Origin: Lepas anatifera
Taxonomy: Eukaryota > Arthropoda > Thecostraca > Lepadidae
Direction of reading: 5' to 3'
Assembly: GCA_034440635.1 (NCBI GenBank)
Contig: JAOTON010000971.1
Location: forward strand, 1,674,001 to 1,738,000
Length of the DNA stretch: 64,000 bases
Below are positions 23,961 to 36,612 of the stretch, piece after piece. Position 1 is the stretch's first letter; the number at the start of each line of letters is the position of its first letter. Position numbers and translations under genes: made by a program. The notes under the pieces were generated by a model. That model was not told the DNA's origin, ran no database searches, and saw only the letters and a list, made by a program, of their open reading frames with translations.

Positions 23961-24190
23961 TTTGGGGGCCTCTGAGACCAACCCTCGGGGGAAAGAACTC
24001 TGGGGGCCACAAAGACTAACATTTGTGGGATGAAGATAAACTTTTGGGGGGCTTCCCTAGACCAACTCTTGTGCCCCTCCTCTCCTCTCCCACACGACCA
24101 GCTCCTGGGACCCTGAGGGCCCCTGAGACGAAATATCGGGGGTCACCTTAGACCAACTCTGCAGAGGGGGCTCCGAGACCGGCAGGTGGT
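23961..24190 (-). repeat. Degenerate GGTCTCAGG satellite array
   Basis: Units such as GGGGGCCTCTGAGACCAAC show that the 25-bp satellite lies here in reverse orientation, as at 62205-63090. About eight diverged units are visible. Confidence 0.75.
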
Positions 24191-27100
24191 GAAAAATGAA
24201 AAGGGATTTTTTCATGCAATACCTAGTGTCAAAATTAATTATCTAACCACACACTGTACAGTTTTTCTGTCCGGGACAACGCCCCTCCTATAGCTATAGT
24301 TATCGGAATTTTAGAGGCCACTCCTTACCTCAATCACTGCACCTCGCATACACCTATGCTAGGGCCCAGTAGAGCCTTGGTTTACACTTAACTAACCCAG
24401 ACGAAACTACAAACTTTCTTTCATGGCAATAAACTCTTCCAGACTCTTGCTAAAAGTTTCTTTTCTTTACCTGTCAATTCCCCTGCTCTTCTTCACATAT
24501 CCACTCACCTTCATACGAATATGCTGCTTTCTATCAATCTAATCGAAACTACAGCCTTCTTTCTGTTGTTTCTTCCTTTCGTCTACAATCAGCCAGGCGC
24601 GGCGGGTTGTGACAGCGTCAGAGCGACTGCTACTTTCAATTTCTGATCGCCTGCCGCTTGCTGGTCGCATGAGCCACATAATTTGCATTTCAAAAATTGC
24701 TCTAAATTAATTTTCTAAATCCTTATAGACTAGAAAACTATATAACTAAAAGCACACCAAGAGGAAGACTAATAATGTTTTGTCGATAGCGAATAAGAAA
24801 GCGGGCTTTCAAAAAGCCTAAAGATGCCGCTTTTATTTACTAGATGTAAAGACGGCGATTTGGTAAGTCCACGCCGTAGACCAGCCACACAAAAAGTGCC
24901 GATGTTTCAAGGGAAACTGGATGCATTCTTGTTGCCCAAAACAATCATTTAATGAAAATGTAGAGTTTCAATGTATTCAAGTACCGTACGCTTTCAGTTC
25001 AACTTAAATATCAGGGTATTTATGCCTAGGGTGTCGTAGGGTGTCGTGAGTGGATTTGGGTGTCACAGGGCGTGGACGCAGCAATGAAGGGCTGATATGG
25101 ATACAAAATATTTTCTTCGCAATAAATGGTCAATTTTCTACCATACAATGTCAAAAATATGCTGCTTAGCATAAAAATTTCAAGATAATTGCTTTTAACA
25201 ACAATATGATCAAAAATGGTTTTTCACTATTCTCGGTACCAGAAATGCAAAAACAATTTTTCAAGGACGTAAGCCTAGAAATCATGTGCACAGATAAACT
25301 GCTTTCCAGAAATGCATCTTTCAAAGCGGTCAGCTCGTTTTTTTGGCAACACAAGGCTAGGGTGTCTAATTTTCCACTCACCAATTTTGTGAGTGGTGGA
25401 ATTTAGTGGCGCTGTTCACCTATTGGAACTTTCTCCGGTGGGGCGGGGGCACTGAGCGTCTTGCCCGCGCCAGAATTTCGATTCAGTTGTTCCACTGAAA
25501 TCGGTGGAGATAAGGATGCCAGGTATAATTGGGCAGAAAAATAGAAATCGCCAGATTTTCTTCCAGAAAAGCGAAAGAAGCCCATAAAAGCCGAGTTAAT
25601 TTGGCGATCTTCTAGTCGATTCTACTGCTCTCTTTTTCCAGTGGACATTGGTAGAGGAGGCAATGGAACTGGCCTTTGTAGTAAGTATTGTTGAGTAAAA
25701 TTCAATAGTAGTAAGTAGTATTGTTGGAATTGAGTGGAAAATTCAGCAAAAATAATATAAAAGAGAGTGGAAAATTCTGCTTGACTGGGTGTCGTTCTGC
25801 ACCCAGCACCCCAGGTTTTGGGACACTGCCCTGCCCCCTCCCCAGTACCAACGCCTTGGCAGTGGGTCAGTGGTAGCGAGGGGTGGCCCAGCCCATCGAT
25901 TGGCAGAGAGGTAGCAACCTAGGAAACACTGTGTGGCCCAGTGTCACGATAGCGGAAGTAACCGCAACGGAAACACTGGCCACACACAGAGTGGGTCTGA
26001 AGCACGCCACGTCCAGCTGCAATTAAAGGCACCAGCTAAACTGGCGAAAACATGGTAGAGTTGGTCCATCTGTTTCAAAACTTATTGGGGTGTGTTTTCA
26101 CGATATCGATAGCGGTATTTCTAGCGATATGGCGGCGATGGAGAGCGATGGCGGTGGGCCAGAAACCGCTCGTCGGTTCCAAAGTAACAAGTTTGTGGAG
26201 CACACGGGCGGATTTTTTAGGACATGTCGAAAAACAATTATTCGCAATTGGAAACGGTCGCATCGGGAAAGGTTGCCTATTATACGCGATCAGCACAGTC
26301 CTCGAAAAGGACGGTTTTCATAAAAGTAAAAACTTACATAATCAGCACATTCCTCGAAAAGAGTTACAATGCAAGGCCGAAATGCTCCGGCTGAACTGAA
26401 CTGCAATCAAATTCAAAATTATCATGGCTCAAAATAATTGTTAATCCAAATGCGATCCTCAAACTTTATGGCAAATCCTTGATTTCGCAATCATGCAATG
26501 CAATCCTGCAGATGTATGTACATACACCTGAAAAAAATGTTCCCGGTGTTCTTTTTCTGAATTAAACAGGGGTATGTTTCTGTTCAGGAGACTTAACCCA
26601 AGATTAATGGTAAATATATGTTTTTTTAATGAAATAAATAACTAATAATAGAACGAAACCCCGAGTCGGAGTCGACTTAGAGTTGATGTCAACATCAACA
26701 AAGGGCCAACATCAACAAATGTCGACATCAAAATGTCTGCCACAAAGCTCCCCGAACAACACATTCCATATTTCACTGTGACAATAGTAGATTTTTTCTG
26801 CACCAGTTTAAGCTTGAAACTCGTTATTTTCATATTTTCTTCGCCCGGATCCGGTTCGGCGCTCTCGGTCCACCCTGCAGCCTCGACCCTGCTTGCTGAC
26901 ACCCAACAGAACACACCTCAGTTTCACGGAACTCGTTCGTACTTTCTTGGCCTGGCTTGTCGTCATGGCTGCAGAAGGGGGCTCGCCCGTTCCGGAAGTG
27001 CCACATCAGGCGACTGCGGCGCCGCCCAGCGCCCACCTCTCGAGGTGTCATTAGTGCGTGCTTACAACGGCACCGAGTGTGGCCTGCCCCCGATACAAAC

Positions 27101-27513
27101 ACGGGAGCATTGCGTGACGGACTCGCTCAATCATACCGCCAATCGTGTCACGTAACGCAAACGGACGCGCATGACTGCCCAATCGCACTTCGCAGCTGCA
27201 TAATCGTATAACACAAAGCTTGGATGGTCGTTTGTGATCGCTAATGTCAATAAGTTATACCCAAGGATATCGAGCACACGGCCTCCTTTTCACAGAGCTG
27301 CAGACAGGCTACTTTTGGACACGTTTTTGTAAGCATTTGATCCAGGTAATTTTGTGTAAGCATGTTTACATTGCTTTTTCCGTTATTAATTTTTTCATCC
27401 CCATCTTGGTGCCTACCTACGCCTATTTTCGCACTGCATTTTCCCTTTACGCATATATTCGCGTCAACATATATTCGCAGCCGATTTTTTATACTGCACT
27501 TTTCATATACAGC
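24191..27513. other. Intergenic; possible untested first exons
   Basis: No gene is recognised by homology. Two plus-strand starts in locally GC-rich context look like possible first exons: one at about 26129 (MAAMESDGGGPETARRF) and one at about 26964 (MAAEGGSPVPEVPHQ). Neither has a strong donor or a recognisable continuation. Confidence 0.3.
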
Positions 27514-27517
27514 TTAA

Positions 27518-28089
27518 AGGGAATGTGGCACCTTGGTCAAATCCTGGAATTTAGTGTAATTAGGCGTACTTTTAGCCGAAAATAATGAAACCACCCATGA
27601 TTTCTCTGAAAAATGTACAATAAGCTCAATAATCGGATTTTTAAAATACTCCTCTAAGAAAATAAATAAATATCTGCCTGTGGATGATGTCATGATCTGG
27701 CAACCACTATCATACTCGAAAAGCTTCAAGGGCTTCGATTGGCTGATGCTCATCATGACGTCAGCATACGTCGTCACACCAACAGCCATGACAGCTGTGG
27801 CCTGCTGCTAGGGGTACATGAGGGGTACATTGCAGGTAGGTTTTGGCTTTTTCTACGGAAATCTCGAGTTCCACGACAAATGATAAGCATATGTCGTCAC
27901 ACCAACAGCCATGACAACTGTGGTCTGCTGCTAGGGGTACATGAGGAGCACATTGCAGGTAGGTTTTGGCTTTTTCTACGGAAATCTCGAGTTCCAAGAC
28001 AAATGATACATTGAGTACCAGGTTTTCCGTCTTGCTTTACAACTTGGCTATCTCAGTTAAAATCACGTTATGAAGGTGCCACCTTCCCT
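27518..28089 (-). mobile_element. TTAA-flanked MITE, family F (copy 3) with internal duplication
   Basis: The termini are AGGGAATGTGGCACC and GGTGCCACCTTCCCT, with TTAA at 27514-27517 and 28090-28093. It is reversed relative to copies 1 and 2. At 572 bp it is longer than its relatives because a 123-bp segment (starting at the CGTCACACCAACAGCCATGA motif) is duplicated in tandem at about 27771 and 27894. Confidence 0.85.
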
Positions 28090-28093
28090 TTAA

Positions 28094-28528
28094 CGGGAAT
28101 GGACCACGGCCAAAATCTTAGAAAGGACTATTTATGGATAAAATATGTCTGAAAATCAGGAAACCACTGTTTCACCTTCAGTCGCTAAAAACAAAAGGGA
28201 TCACCTCTTTTGTTGCTACCCTGGGTGGATCGTTGGGTTGACCTAAGCATCGCCTCAAATTACGACGGTCAACTGAGCAGGTTGCTTGTACCATGTAACG
28301 TTGCAAGCAATTTTGTTCACATTTATCACGTGGCATGGGTTGTCAGATGGAGGATTCATTCATGGTTTGAAATCGAGACATAGCGCTCTTTATTTTGAAC
28401 CTTAAAGTGTGCGGAAATTCAATACAAGAGCTCTGGACAAAATGAAATGTGCCAGTAGGGACTTCTCAACTGGCTCCACAAAACTTTTACCTCAGTTCAA
28501 AACCCATTATAGATATAGGACACCTTCT
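28094..28528 (+). mobile_element. TTAA-flanked element, family G (copy 1)
   Basis: The left end is CGGGAATGGACCAC and the right end TAGGACACCTTCT. TTAA at 28090-28093 is shared with the preceding F element, and TTAA at 28529-28532 with the next G copy. It is non-coding. The interior segment GGTTGACCTAAGCATCG recurs in copy 2. Confidence 0.75.
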
Positions 28529-28532
28529 TTAA

Positions 28533-29150
28533 ACGGAATGGACCACTTTGATGGAATTCCATAGGGTACTTTTACGGACAACAAATCCGGAGATCGGGAA
28601 AACAAATTTGTTCCATCTTTAATCGCGCAAGACAAAGATATAATCATAATTGTTGGGATCTAACGACGCAGGATCTACAATGGTCATACGGCGTCGGCAA
28701 CTCTCATTTTGTTGGGAGGGACTTGAAGGATCAAATCACCTTATTCAGAGCCTCCGCCGGGACTTGGACCAGGGACCGGTGGTTTACGAAATTGTGATGC
28801 TATCCACTAAGCGACCCATCCTCAAAGACAAAAATACAATTTTTTTTCTTACTAGCCTGGGTTGACCTAAGCATCGTGCGCAATGACAAGACTGGCCGCT
28901 CGTGGAATGTAACGTTGCAACAGCGACTTCATTGTAAGCATTTATCACGTGGTATGCATAGCTAGATGGAAAGGGACTCCTTCATGGTTTTAATTAGGGG
29001 TTTAAGGTCCTTAACTTTGAACTTTAAATTGTACGGAAATGTAATACAGAGCGTTTTGGGTGAAATTAAATATGGCTTTAGTGATTTCTCGGCAGGCTCT
29101 ACAAAAATGTTATCTCACTTCAAACCCATTCTAAAAGTGGGACACTCCCT
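28533..29150 (+). mobile_element. TTAA-flanked element, family G (copy 2) with SINE insertion
   Basis: It starts ACGGAATGGACCAC and ends GTGGGACACTCCCT, with TTAA at 28529-28532 and 29151-29154. It is about 180 bp longer than copy 1 because of a tRNA-like SINE inserted at about 28640-28830. Confidence 0.75.
28640..28830 (-). mobile_element. tRNA-derived SINE (copy 1), antisense
   Basis: On the minus strand, a TCGCTTAGTGGATAGC stretch resembles an RNA polymerase III box A. About 40 bases on, GGTCCAAGTCCC resembles box B. A related sequence, including TTGTTGGG near the 3' end and the box B, lies at 49085-49275. It is absent from G copy 1 at the equivalent place. Confidence 0.6.
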
Positions 29151-29154
29151 TTAA

Positions 29155-31856
29155 GTTATGCTAGGTTGGATTCGGCTAAGTTGAGTCAATGAAGACTAGG
29201 ATAGACTAGGCTTTTCCGGTAGATTTCTGCCAAAGTAGGATAGACCAGGGTTAAGTTCAGTCAGATTTAAACAAATCAGTCCCAGTTCAGCTAATTGACG
29301 TTTCGGGGGAAGTATCTACAGCACAAAACTTTGTCATGCGAAAACTTCGGTTAGGGTGAGACGCGCCGGGTTAAATTAGCTTAGCTAACTTCAGTTTAGT
29401 TGGGCAGATTTGACCCGGCCAGGATGAATCTGATCCAACCAGTTCACGTTAAATCAGTCTATGGTTAAAAAAGTCCAATTTAAAAAATGAGGCTGTTTAG
29501 ATGTTATAGGATAACTGACCTACACGAAAATTATACATGAAAATATAGCGTAAGTGTTCTTACTAAAGAAAATGTGCGTGCAAAAATACAACATATAAAC
29601 CAGCGCACGGTGAAGAAGGGCTTTTGATGTTTCGCAAAAAATGTGGCTCAAATTGACTTCCAAAATATGCGCTAAGAATTGCTTTCTGGAGTCAAGTTAT
29701 GCTTACGTGTTACGAAGTGCAGTTCTGGAATCCAGATGAATTTAACCATCGCACCCAGACCCATAAGGCGTTGTCCATAAATTACGCGACGCCAAGGCGA
29801 GCGGGGGAGTCAGCCACAGCGTTATCAAACGTTACACATGGACGTCACAGCGTTACATACAGGCCTGGGTAAGATGAGTCCAAAAACACGGGCTAAGTAA
29901 TTTATGGCCGGCCCCCAAGTTCTGCGCAGTCTCGCATGGCTATACCACATACTTAGGCAGCCAAGTTTCAGGAGTCACCGTGACATGAAGCGAGGAATGA
30001 CGCAATTCAGTACTTATTCGTTCCATGCATCACTTCCAAGTCTGCAAATAAAGCTGAGGTCGATCGATGCGCTGTCCCACTTACGGGAGCCTCGGTGTCG
30101 TCCCGTGTTTGCGGTGGAATACAGACACGGTTTTGTCACGACCGCGGCCTTCCGCTGACGGCGGTACATGCGCCCCGAGGCGAGTCAGCGCGGGTCACGT
30201 GACACTGCCTGCCGGGCCCCGCGCGGACACCCCCTCCCCCTCCCCCTCCGCCCCGCCCGCATCCCTGCGCGGAGAACTGTGGAGGCAGACGGGAGGATCG
30301 TGACCACGATTATGGAATGTTATTTTTTAGATGGGTAAAGACGATTTCGTGACCGGCACGGCCTAAGTTGATGTCAGGCGTGACCGTAAATTATCCCACA
30401 ATGAAGTGGCTGCGCTGAGACGAGCCCGAGAAAGTCGAAGCTATGGTGCAGATTCGTGCAGTGCATGGCCGCTGTTCGAATCTAGGCTCCATTTTAAACC
30501 TGAGCCTTCGCACGCAATAAGCCATATGCCATTTTAGTCCTGCCCTTCTAGTTAGTCGCGATTTCGCTTGCGTCAGAGATATCGGCCAATACCGCGGGCA
30601 TCCAGGTAAATCTCGGACTTATTCGCCCACCGTGAACAAACTAATAAGAGCGGAATCGCCCTCCCAAACATTGGCTTTTGATGAGTCCCGCACCTGATAC
30701 CGGCGGCAGCGGTGGTTTACAGAACGATGGAGGAGCATCCGCGCGAAAGTATTGGATAGCGGATCTGTCCTGCAATGATGCCGCTTATAATACACCAGCC
30801 AACGTCACATGGAGGTCATTCCGCCCACATCACGATAAAAACGCAGTCCCCGTGACGTTAACGGCAGCGATTAAAGATCCATTCCAAGTTTACTGCTACT
30901 AGTAGACTCTGTGTTGTATGTATGCACTGGCATTTTAACGCTTGTGGTTTCTGGTGTTGTCATGGGTACTCCGTGAGCAACTTAAAAAACCGTGACAATG
31001 TGGGTACCTGCCTCACTTCTGATTGACAGTCCCTGGGGAAAAAGCGTAAAGGTCTCACCTAGCACCCCTTCGAAAAGCCCTGTACCAAGTGATACGTTCC
31101 TGATAGGAGTGGTCGCGAACGGAAAATGCTGCCTGCGGGCAGTTGATTTCCAAATCCTTTACTCAAATAGCACGCAAAAAGACTCGCCCATTAAAACCTC
31201 AGGATGGCAGCTGCTCCCTCAGATGCCTTGAATCAGGATCTAGGTTGTCATTTCCTGCCAAACACATACACAAACACCCGAGTTGTGTTCAATATTTTCG
31301 GCGAACCGCCACAAACACCGGCCCCAGACCTGGTACTTCAGTCGGGTTCTGCAACAGTTCTGGCTAGGACACCGGCACGGCCCCACCCTCGGTCTGACGA
31401 CCATCGCACACTGGGGCAAATGGCCTCCAAAACCGGCCAACACCTCCAATTTTGACATCTTCAAAATCGGACTTAATCGTTTGGCTCTGACAGAGAAATG
31501 TCCAAAACCTTGGAAAAACATAATTGTATCCATTTTTTTCTTCTTTAGCCGCTTGCACAGATGCTGGAACACAGCGCATTAATCACGCTGCAGCTCGGTG
31601 TCAAGTTGACTCGATATGAGGTACACTTTCTGATGCATTATCAACCATGGTCGCAGTCACAAAACCGTTATCTATTTATATCAATGGATAGCTGGGAACC
31701 CCCTGAAGACACTCAATGTTAAAAAGTACGAAATTTGGCAATAAGAGCCTGATAGTACTTGTAACTATTAGGGCATGTAAAGCTTCTAACTTATTCTCAA
31801 ATCCTAAACTTCGTTAGACCTGCGAAAAAAACGCACAGCGAGTTTCACTTAGAAAT
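29155..31856. other. Intergenic; GC-rich patch at 30140-30300
   Basis: No gene is recognised. The stretch at 30140-30300 is GC-rich with CpG and pyrimidine runs (CCCCCTCCCCCTCCCCCTCC) and a CACGTG E-box at 30197-30202, compatible with a promoter, but I see no adjoining coding exon. Open frames at 31204-31582 lack recognisable domains. Confidence 0.35.
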
Positions 31857-32106
31857 TTATATGTAGTGATGCAATGTTGTGTCCTCTAACCAGCCGTGAA
31901 AAAATTGGCTCGGCATCAGTTGTCCCAGGGGAGATATGTCACTTTTTGTGCGGCAATGTAGTCCAAGTAGCGCGGTGAGGCCGGCGGCTACGGCGGCCGT
32001 CGGCTCATGTTGCGCGGCAATTTGAGTAAGGACGGCTGACAGGGCGCCGTGGTCGAGTCGTGACAGGGGAAGGCGGACTTGCAAGACGCTGGGCAGAGAG
32101 TCAATC
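31849..32106 (-). CDS. Candidate terminal exon, protein not recognised
   Basis: On the minus strand, TTTTTGCACAG at about 32107 looks like a good acceptor. It opens a frame IDSLPSVLQVRLPLSRLDHG, continuing through an alanine- and leucine-rich helix-like stretch (AAVAAGLTALLGLHC) to a stop near 31849, about 85 residues. Base composition is markedly GC-richer than the surroundings, with G or C favoured at third positions, as in the exons of TBCCD1 and the innexin. I do not recognise the family and did not find a partner exon. It could also be a chance frame. Confidence 0.35.
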
Positions 32107-32424
32107 TGTGCAAAAACCGATTTTAACACGCGCACTGAGGATGAGGGAAGATCAGAGAAGAGTCACCCATTTGGTCATGGAGAGCTCAAAACTACGACCA
32201 GAAGGACGCTGTTAAAAAACTAAAGAGATTTACAGGAATGTTTTCGTGCTACCATGAGTCTGGTCGTCGATCAGCTAAAGGCGGGAGGGGGGGGCAACGG
32301 CACAGCTAATGAAGGAAACACAACCCGCCGTTCTTTCGGGAACCTCCGACAGTTTAGCGAGGTTACTGGGTAAGCCTGGATCTGCTACAAAGGTTTTCGG
32401 TAATATTAGGCGCACTATCATCAT

Positions 32425-32613
32425 CAGGGGTGTAGCCAGGATTTCACTCGGGGTAGGAGGGGGGGTGGCGCCCCAAAAAGGGCCCCTGCGACAGCGCCAA
32501 AAGGGCCCTGATGGGGTAAAAAGGGCCATGCTTGTTACAGAATCGTGTCCTTAGGGGGACCCTTTGGGCCCTCAGGGGGCAGCTGTCCCTGCTCCCCCTT
32601 GGCTACGACCCTG
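32425..32613 (+). mobile_element. hAT-type MITE, family N (copy 1), 189 bp
   Basis: The termini are CAGGGGTGTAGCCAGG and CTTGGCTACGACCCTG, with identical duplications ATCATCAT at 32417-32424 and 32614-32621. The flank is itself an ATC run, so identity is weaker evidence here. The interior (GGGCCCTGATGGGG, TTGTTACAGAATCG) is related to the copy at 41017-41299. Confidence 0.8.
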
Positions 32614-32757
32614 ATCATCATCATCAAGAATCGAAATTGAGAAGTATCCGACCTTTGCTCTAGAGACAGCGAGGCTGTTTGTAAACGTGTACCCATGGTA
32701 CAGCATACCGGCAACCATACATAAGGTGCAAATGCACGGGGAAGATGTTACTGAGAG

Positions 32758-32991
32758 CAGGGGCGTCGCCACCGGGGGGCCAGGGGGCCTGGCCCCCACT
32801 TTTGGTCAAAAATTGTCTGATCTTAGTCAAAATGGGAGAAAACCGGACATTCTTATAACCAGCCGCTGCAGAAGGCAACGAGGAGCCCAAATTCGAACAG
32901 TATTTGGTCCTTACGTGGGAAGTTTTTTGTCAGCGTCAATTTGAAGTTTGGCTGCCCCCCCCCCACTTCTTTTCCGGTGGCGACGCTTATG
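32758..32991 (+). mobile_element. hAT-type MITE, family M (copy 2), 234 bp
   Basis: The termini are CAGGGGCGTCGCCACCGG and CCGGTGGCGACGCTTATG, inverted over about 18 bp with few differences. Duplications ACTGAGAG (32750-32757) and ATTGAGAG (32992-32999) differ by one base. The interior matches the copy at 10535. Confidence 0.85.
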
Positions 32992-32999
32992 ATTGAGAG

Positions 33000-34565
33000 C
33001 CTGAAAGTTTCCATAGGAGCATACATAGAGGAGGCCCAGGAGGCAAGGAATAGAGATCACCTTGCATTCAGGCAATATCATACCAGAAAGACATCCATAG
33101 TTGACAATCACTGATCAGTACCAGTACCTGCTTATCACCAATGACCTCGTGGTAACATGATCTCCGATGACATAAAATAAATCCAGAAGGCCCATGACAA
33201 CGGAGGTTTCGAGCCCGGCAGTAACCCTCTTTATAAGCCGAAAGATAGTGGCACTAACCATTAATAATTCGATGGTGCGTTAGTGGGTACTTGGATGTGA
33301 GACTGCTTCAATAACTTAACTAGATTTCAACGATAATTCTCGGGGTTAATGGATAGCAGACTGGATAAAGGGACGCGGGATATTAAATAGGAGGGTTACA
33401 CAAAGATGCAAGAGAGGTCGCATGATTTAATGAACATTCCCTGTGAGTTTAATGTGTTGTCTGTTTCCACATGTTTGTGCTCATTTTATGGGAAGAGTGA
33501 CGGTAATCATTCCCTGGAATCGCGCTTAACATTATTGTGTCAATAAATGCAGCTCCCGCACATGACCCTAGAAGTTTCCATATGGTTCGGTACTGGATTT
33601 AAAGATGTCAAAGAGTGAAAGAGTGAATTTGTGCCATTATTTATCATATGGTACTTAATAGTTAAACCAGAGTGAAGGCTCAGCAAGACCTCTGACTTAT
33701 GATGACCTTGAATATGTCGGATCGGTTTTTGAAATATTACTTGTGTTTTTTCTTACATTTCAACCGTCACTGGACCCACCTTATCTGATTCTGTCTCATT
33801 GAGTGTCTGCAAAACTGGAAAGGACGAAATCGAATTCCGATATTTATAAACCTTGAAAAATAGTTTATCTGATATGACCTGGTGTAGATACCCAATGTTT
33901 TATGGCTGGATAATGAAGTTCAGAGCAACAGCTTTCGTGTGAGCACAAAAGAAGTATTGCTAATCAAAGTATTTTTTAGTTACGAGGTTTTGGCCTATTT
34001 TGAAGCCCAGTTGCCCCAGTGTGCATCGGCGGCCCCGCTGCTGGGCGCCCATTGCCGTGAACTGTCGGGACCTAAAGAGCGCGGTTGCCGCGACAGTGCC
34101 CCAATTTGGCCGGTGACGACTCGGTTAGCTGATCGATGACTGGTGACCGCCTCGGGTAGGCTGCGACATGTGCAAGCGTGCCCCGCGGCCGTAGCCGCCA
34201 AGAACAAGCGAGCGTGACGTCAGTCCCAGGCCCGAAGTCAGAGCTCTCGGCGCCGGGCATGGGGGGAAGCGGGGCAGAGCTCATGTCAGACAGCTCTTCT
34301 TCAGCAGACATTCATCACTGACTGCGTTCCTCGACTTCGCCTCTCCGTGTCGTGTTCGGCCGCACATGCATCTTTAACGCCCACCTGTCTGTACAGACAG
34401 CCGCACGCGCCGGGCGGAGGGGAGGGGGTAATTTATGACTTCAGTGCCCTGCCACAGCTCGAGTGCACATATTACGGAAATATACTGTTCCAACCGCACC
34501 ACCTCAGTAGGCGAAGCTCACACTGTGTAATACTTCGTAAGACATCCACAGTTTGGTCGTGGCTA
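33000..34565. other. Intergenic; GC-rich patch at 33990-34430
   Basis: No gene is recognised. The patch near 34000-34430 is GC-rich. On the minus strand it offers a short frame starting MSAEEELSDMSSAPLPP at 34311, which might be a first exon but has no clear donor or recognisable family. Confidence 0.35.
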
Positions 34566-34569
34566 TTAA

Positions 34570-35457
34570 CCCTCGCCCCACCGGGAGGCCATCAATGCCC
34601 CCTCCCTAAGGTTTTTCCGAGATATCAGAAAAACGACGAGGCGCAGCAACGCGTTTGTGGGCTCTACCTCTCACCCCATCATTTTCCAACCATCCCTGAA
34701 TTTTGTTCCCCGGGTCACCAGGCGAGGTCAACCAAGGTCACCTCACTTCAACTTTTTAGCCCTATAAGAGCTACATTTCGAAGTCGATCGATTTGAAACT
34801 TCCTACACTTCGGTCTACAAGGTGTATATCCGGAAATTTTCGATTTTGTGACGTGAGGTCAGGTCACGAGGTGACCTCTCCCATTGAAAAAGCATGGGGA
34901 AAAGGTGTCTTATTATCTAAAACTCACAAAAACGATTGCAAATGCTCGGCTTGCTCAGAAAAGCGTTCTTGGACACTCTTTCACCGATCGCAGGGGCTAT
35001 ATTTGCCCTTAGACCTCTCCCAGGTCATCCAAAGTCACCAGGGGTCAAAAACAGTATTTTGACAATAACTTTTGACCTAATTAAGCTAGAGTGCTGAATC
35101 AAACACCATCGTGTATGTCTCGTCACTGGCTTTCATTTGATATACGGCAAGGTCACTTTCTTACCTTTCGTGACCTCAGGTCATATAAGGTCACGAAGTG
35201 ACCTCTGGAGGTCAAACCACTGGCGGGAGGTCATTACGTTCCACATATCGGAAAAAGGTCTGGCATTTTCGTATCCAATGTACTTTACCAGATCGCAACA
35301 GCTCTAATGGCATAATAGTTATGCCCAGTTTTCTTAAGCATTGCATATTTGAGTAAAAATAACCAATATTGACCTAACTTGACCTCTGGAGGTCAAACCA
35401 TTGACCTGAGCGCTTAAACATGCGAAGTGATTTTTTCTGAATTCACGCGAGCTTTCT
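34570..35457 (+). mobile_element. Family B TTAA element (copy 3), 3' truncated
   Basis: It starts CCCTCGCCCCACCGGGAG after TTAA at 34566-34569 and parallels copy 1 at 6774 base for base over most of its length, including the dense AGGTCA/TGACCT hexamers. Similarity stops at GCGAGCTTTCTA near 35457, before the inverted terminus expected on the right. Confidence 0.8.
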
Positions 35458-36141
35458 AAAAGCTATTGAGTTTCTTGTACTGGCCATTATGGTGTCTTCA
35501 GGGAAGTAAGACCCCATTTAAAGGGGGATTAATATAGCTTAGACGCGATAGTGTTAAAAAAATGTTTCTCAATGTTTGTGCTATTCCATGTCTAGAGAAT
35601 ATAGATGTGGCCTAGGGCTGCCAGTTTTTTCAGCGGAAAAGGTCAAACCGAGTTAGAAAAAGGGCCAAAGAGGGGCAACATATTTTCATCAAAATATCCA
35701 AATAAACACCACAAAAGCCAGTTTTGAGGCTAAAACGACCCCTAGCGATAGTCATAAAACCACAGAAAAAGCGACTTGTACCACTGTTTAAAACTGGTTG
35801 TTGACAGTTTGATATTGACTTGACGCAATATTTTTAGCACACTACCCATATAATAGGAAGCCAGGGGTGCCCTTCCAACGCCGCGTGGCCATCGAATGAT
35901 TTTATCCACATAACCAGAACATTTTTTGGGATCATCAATCTCCCCTCACCCGCTCTTTGACCAATTTTATGATCTGAGTGAAAAAGGGAGTACACCGGAA
36001 ATTTGTATAACCAGCCGCTGCGGAAGGCAGCGAGGAGCCCAAATTTGAAAAGTTGTTGGTACTAACGTGGAAAGTTTGCCGTCAGCATCAGGTTAAAGTT
36101 TGTTTGGCCCCCCTCACTTTTTTGCCGGTGGCGCCGCTTAT
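35458..36141. other. Intergenic ending in a family M MITE relic
   Basis: No gene is seen. From about 35960 to 36141 the sequence (CCGCTGCGGAAGGCAGCGAG, then GGTGGCGCCGCTTATG at the right end) matches the right part of the MITEs at 10535 and 32758. The left terminus is not identifiable. Confidence 0.55.
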
Positions 36142-36612
36142 GTATGCAATCAACACAGTAATAAATAAAAAGGCTAAGTACTTCATACCGCCACACCAGC
36201 AACCAGTCTTACGGACTTTGACTACACCGTGTCCCGTCTAATCCACGAACGAGCTCTCAGCGCTGACAACTGACTGCGTGTGAAATGAGAGCATCATGCA
36301 ATGTCACGGTACTGGCTGGGATGTGGACTTCCGGTCGGATAGAACAGGATGTTTGATTGGTTGTAGGCCAGCGTTCTTCTCCAGCGTTGTGACTAGTTGA
36401 TGCTGAGGCTGTTTTGCCGGGATCTCCCGTGACTACGCGCCTTGTTTCGTCTTCGCACGATGGAGTAGACAGCCACGGGTGGAAATTTTTAACACAATTT
36501 TTGTGGATTGCCAATTTGGGACCAGAAAAAGAACAAAGTAATAATTATCGGGGTGTGTTCTCTCTTATTTTCGTTAGGTGAGTCTGCATTTGGTCAATTT
36601 TAAATCATCTGT
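36142..36612. other. Intergenic, nothing recognised
   Basis: A minus-strand frame of 85 codons (36257-36514) has no recognisable domain. No repeat is seen. Confidence 0.4.

Noticed and set aside
34072..34311. Minus-strand frame starting MSAEEELSDMSSAPLPP as a first exon
   Set aside because: No credible donor and no recognised family; kept only as a remark on a GC-rich patch.
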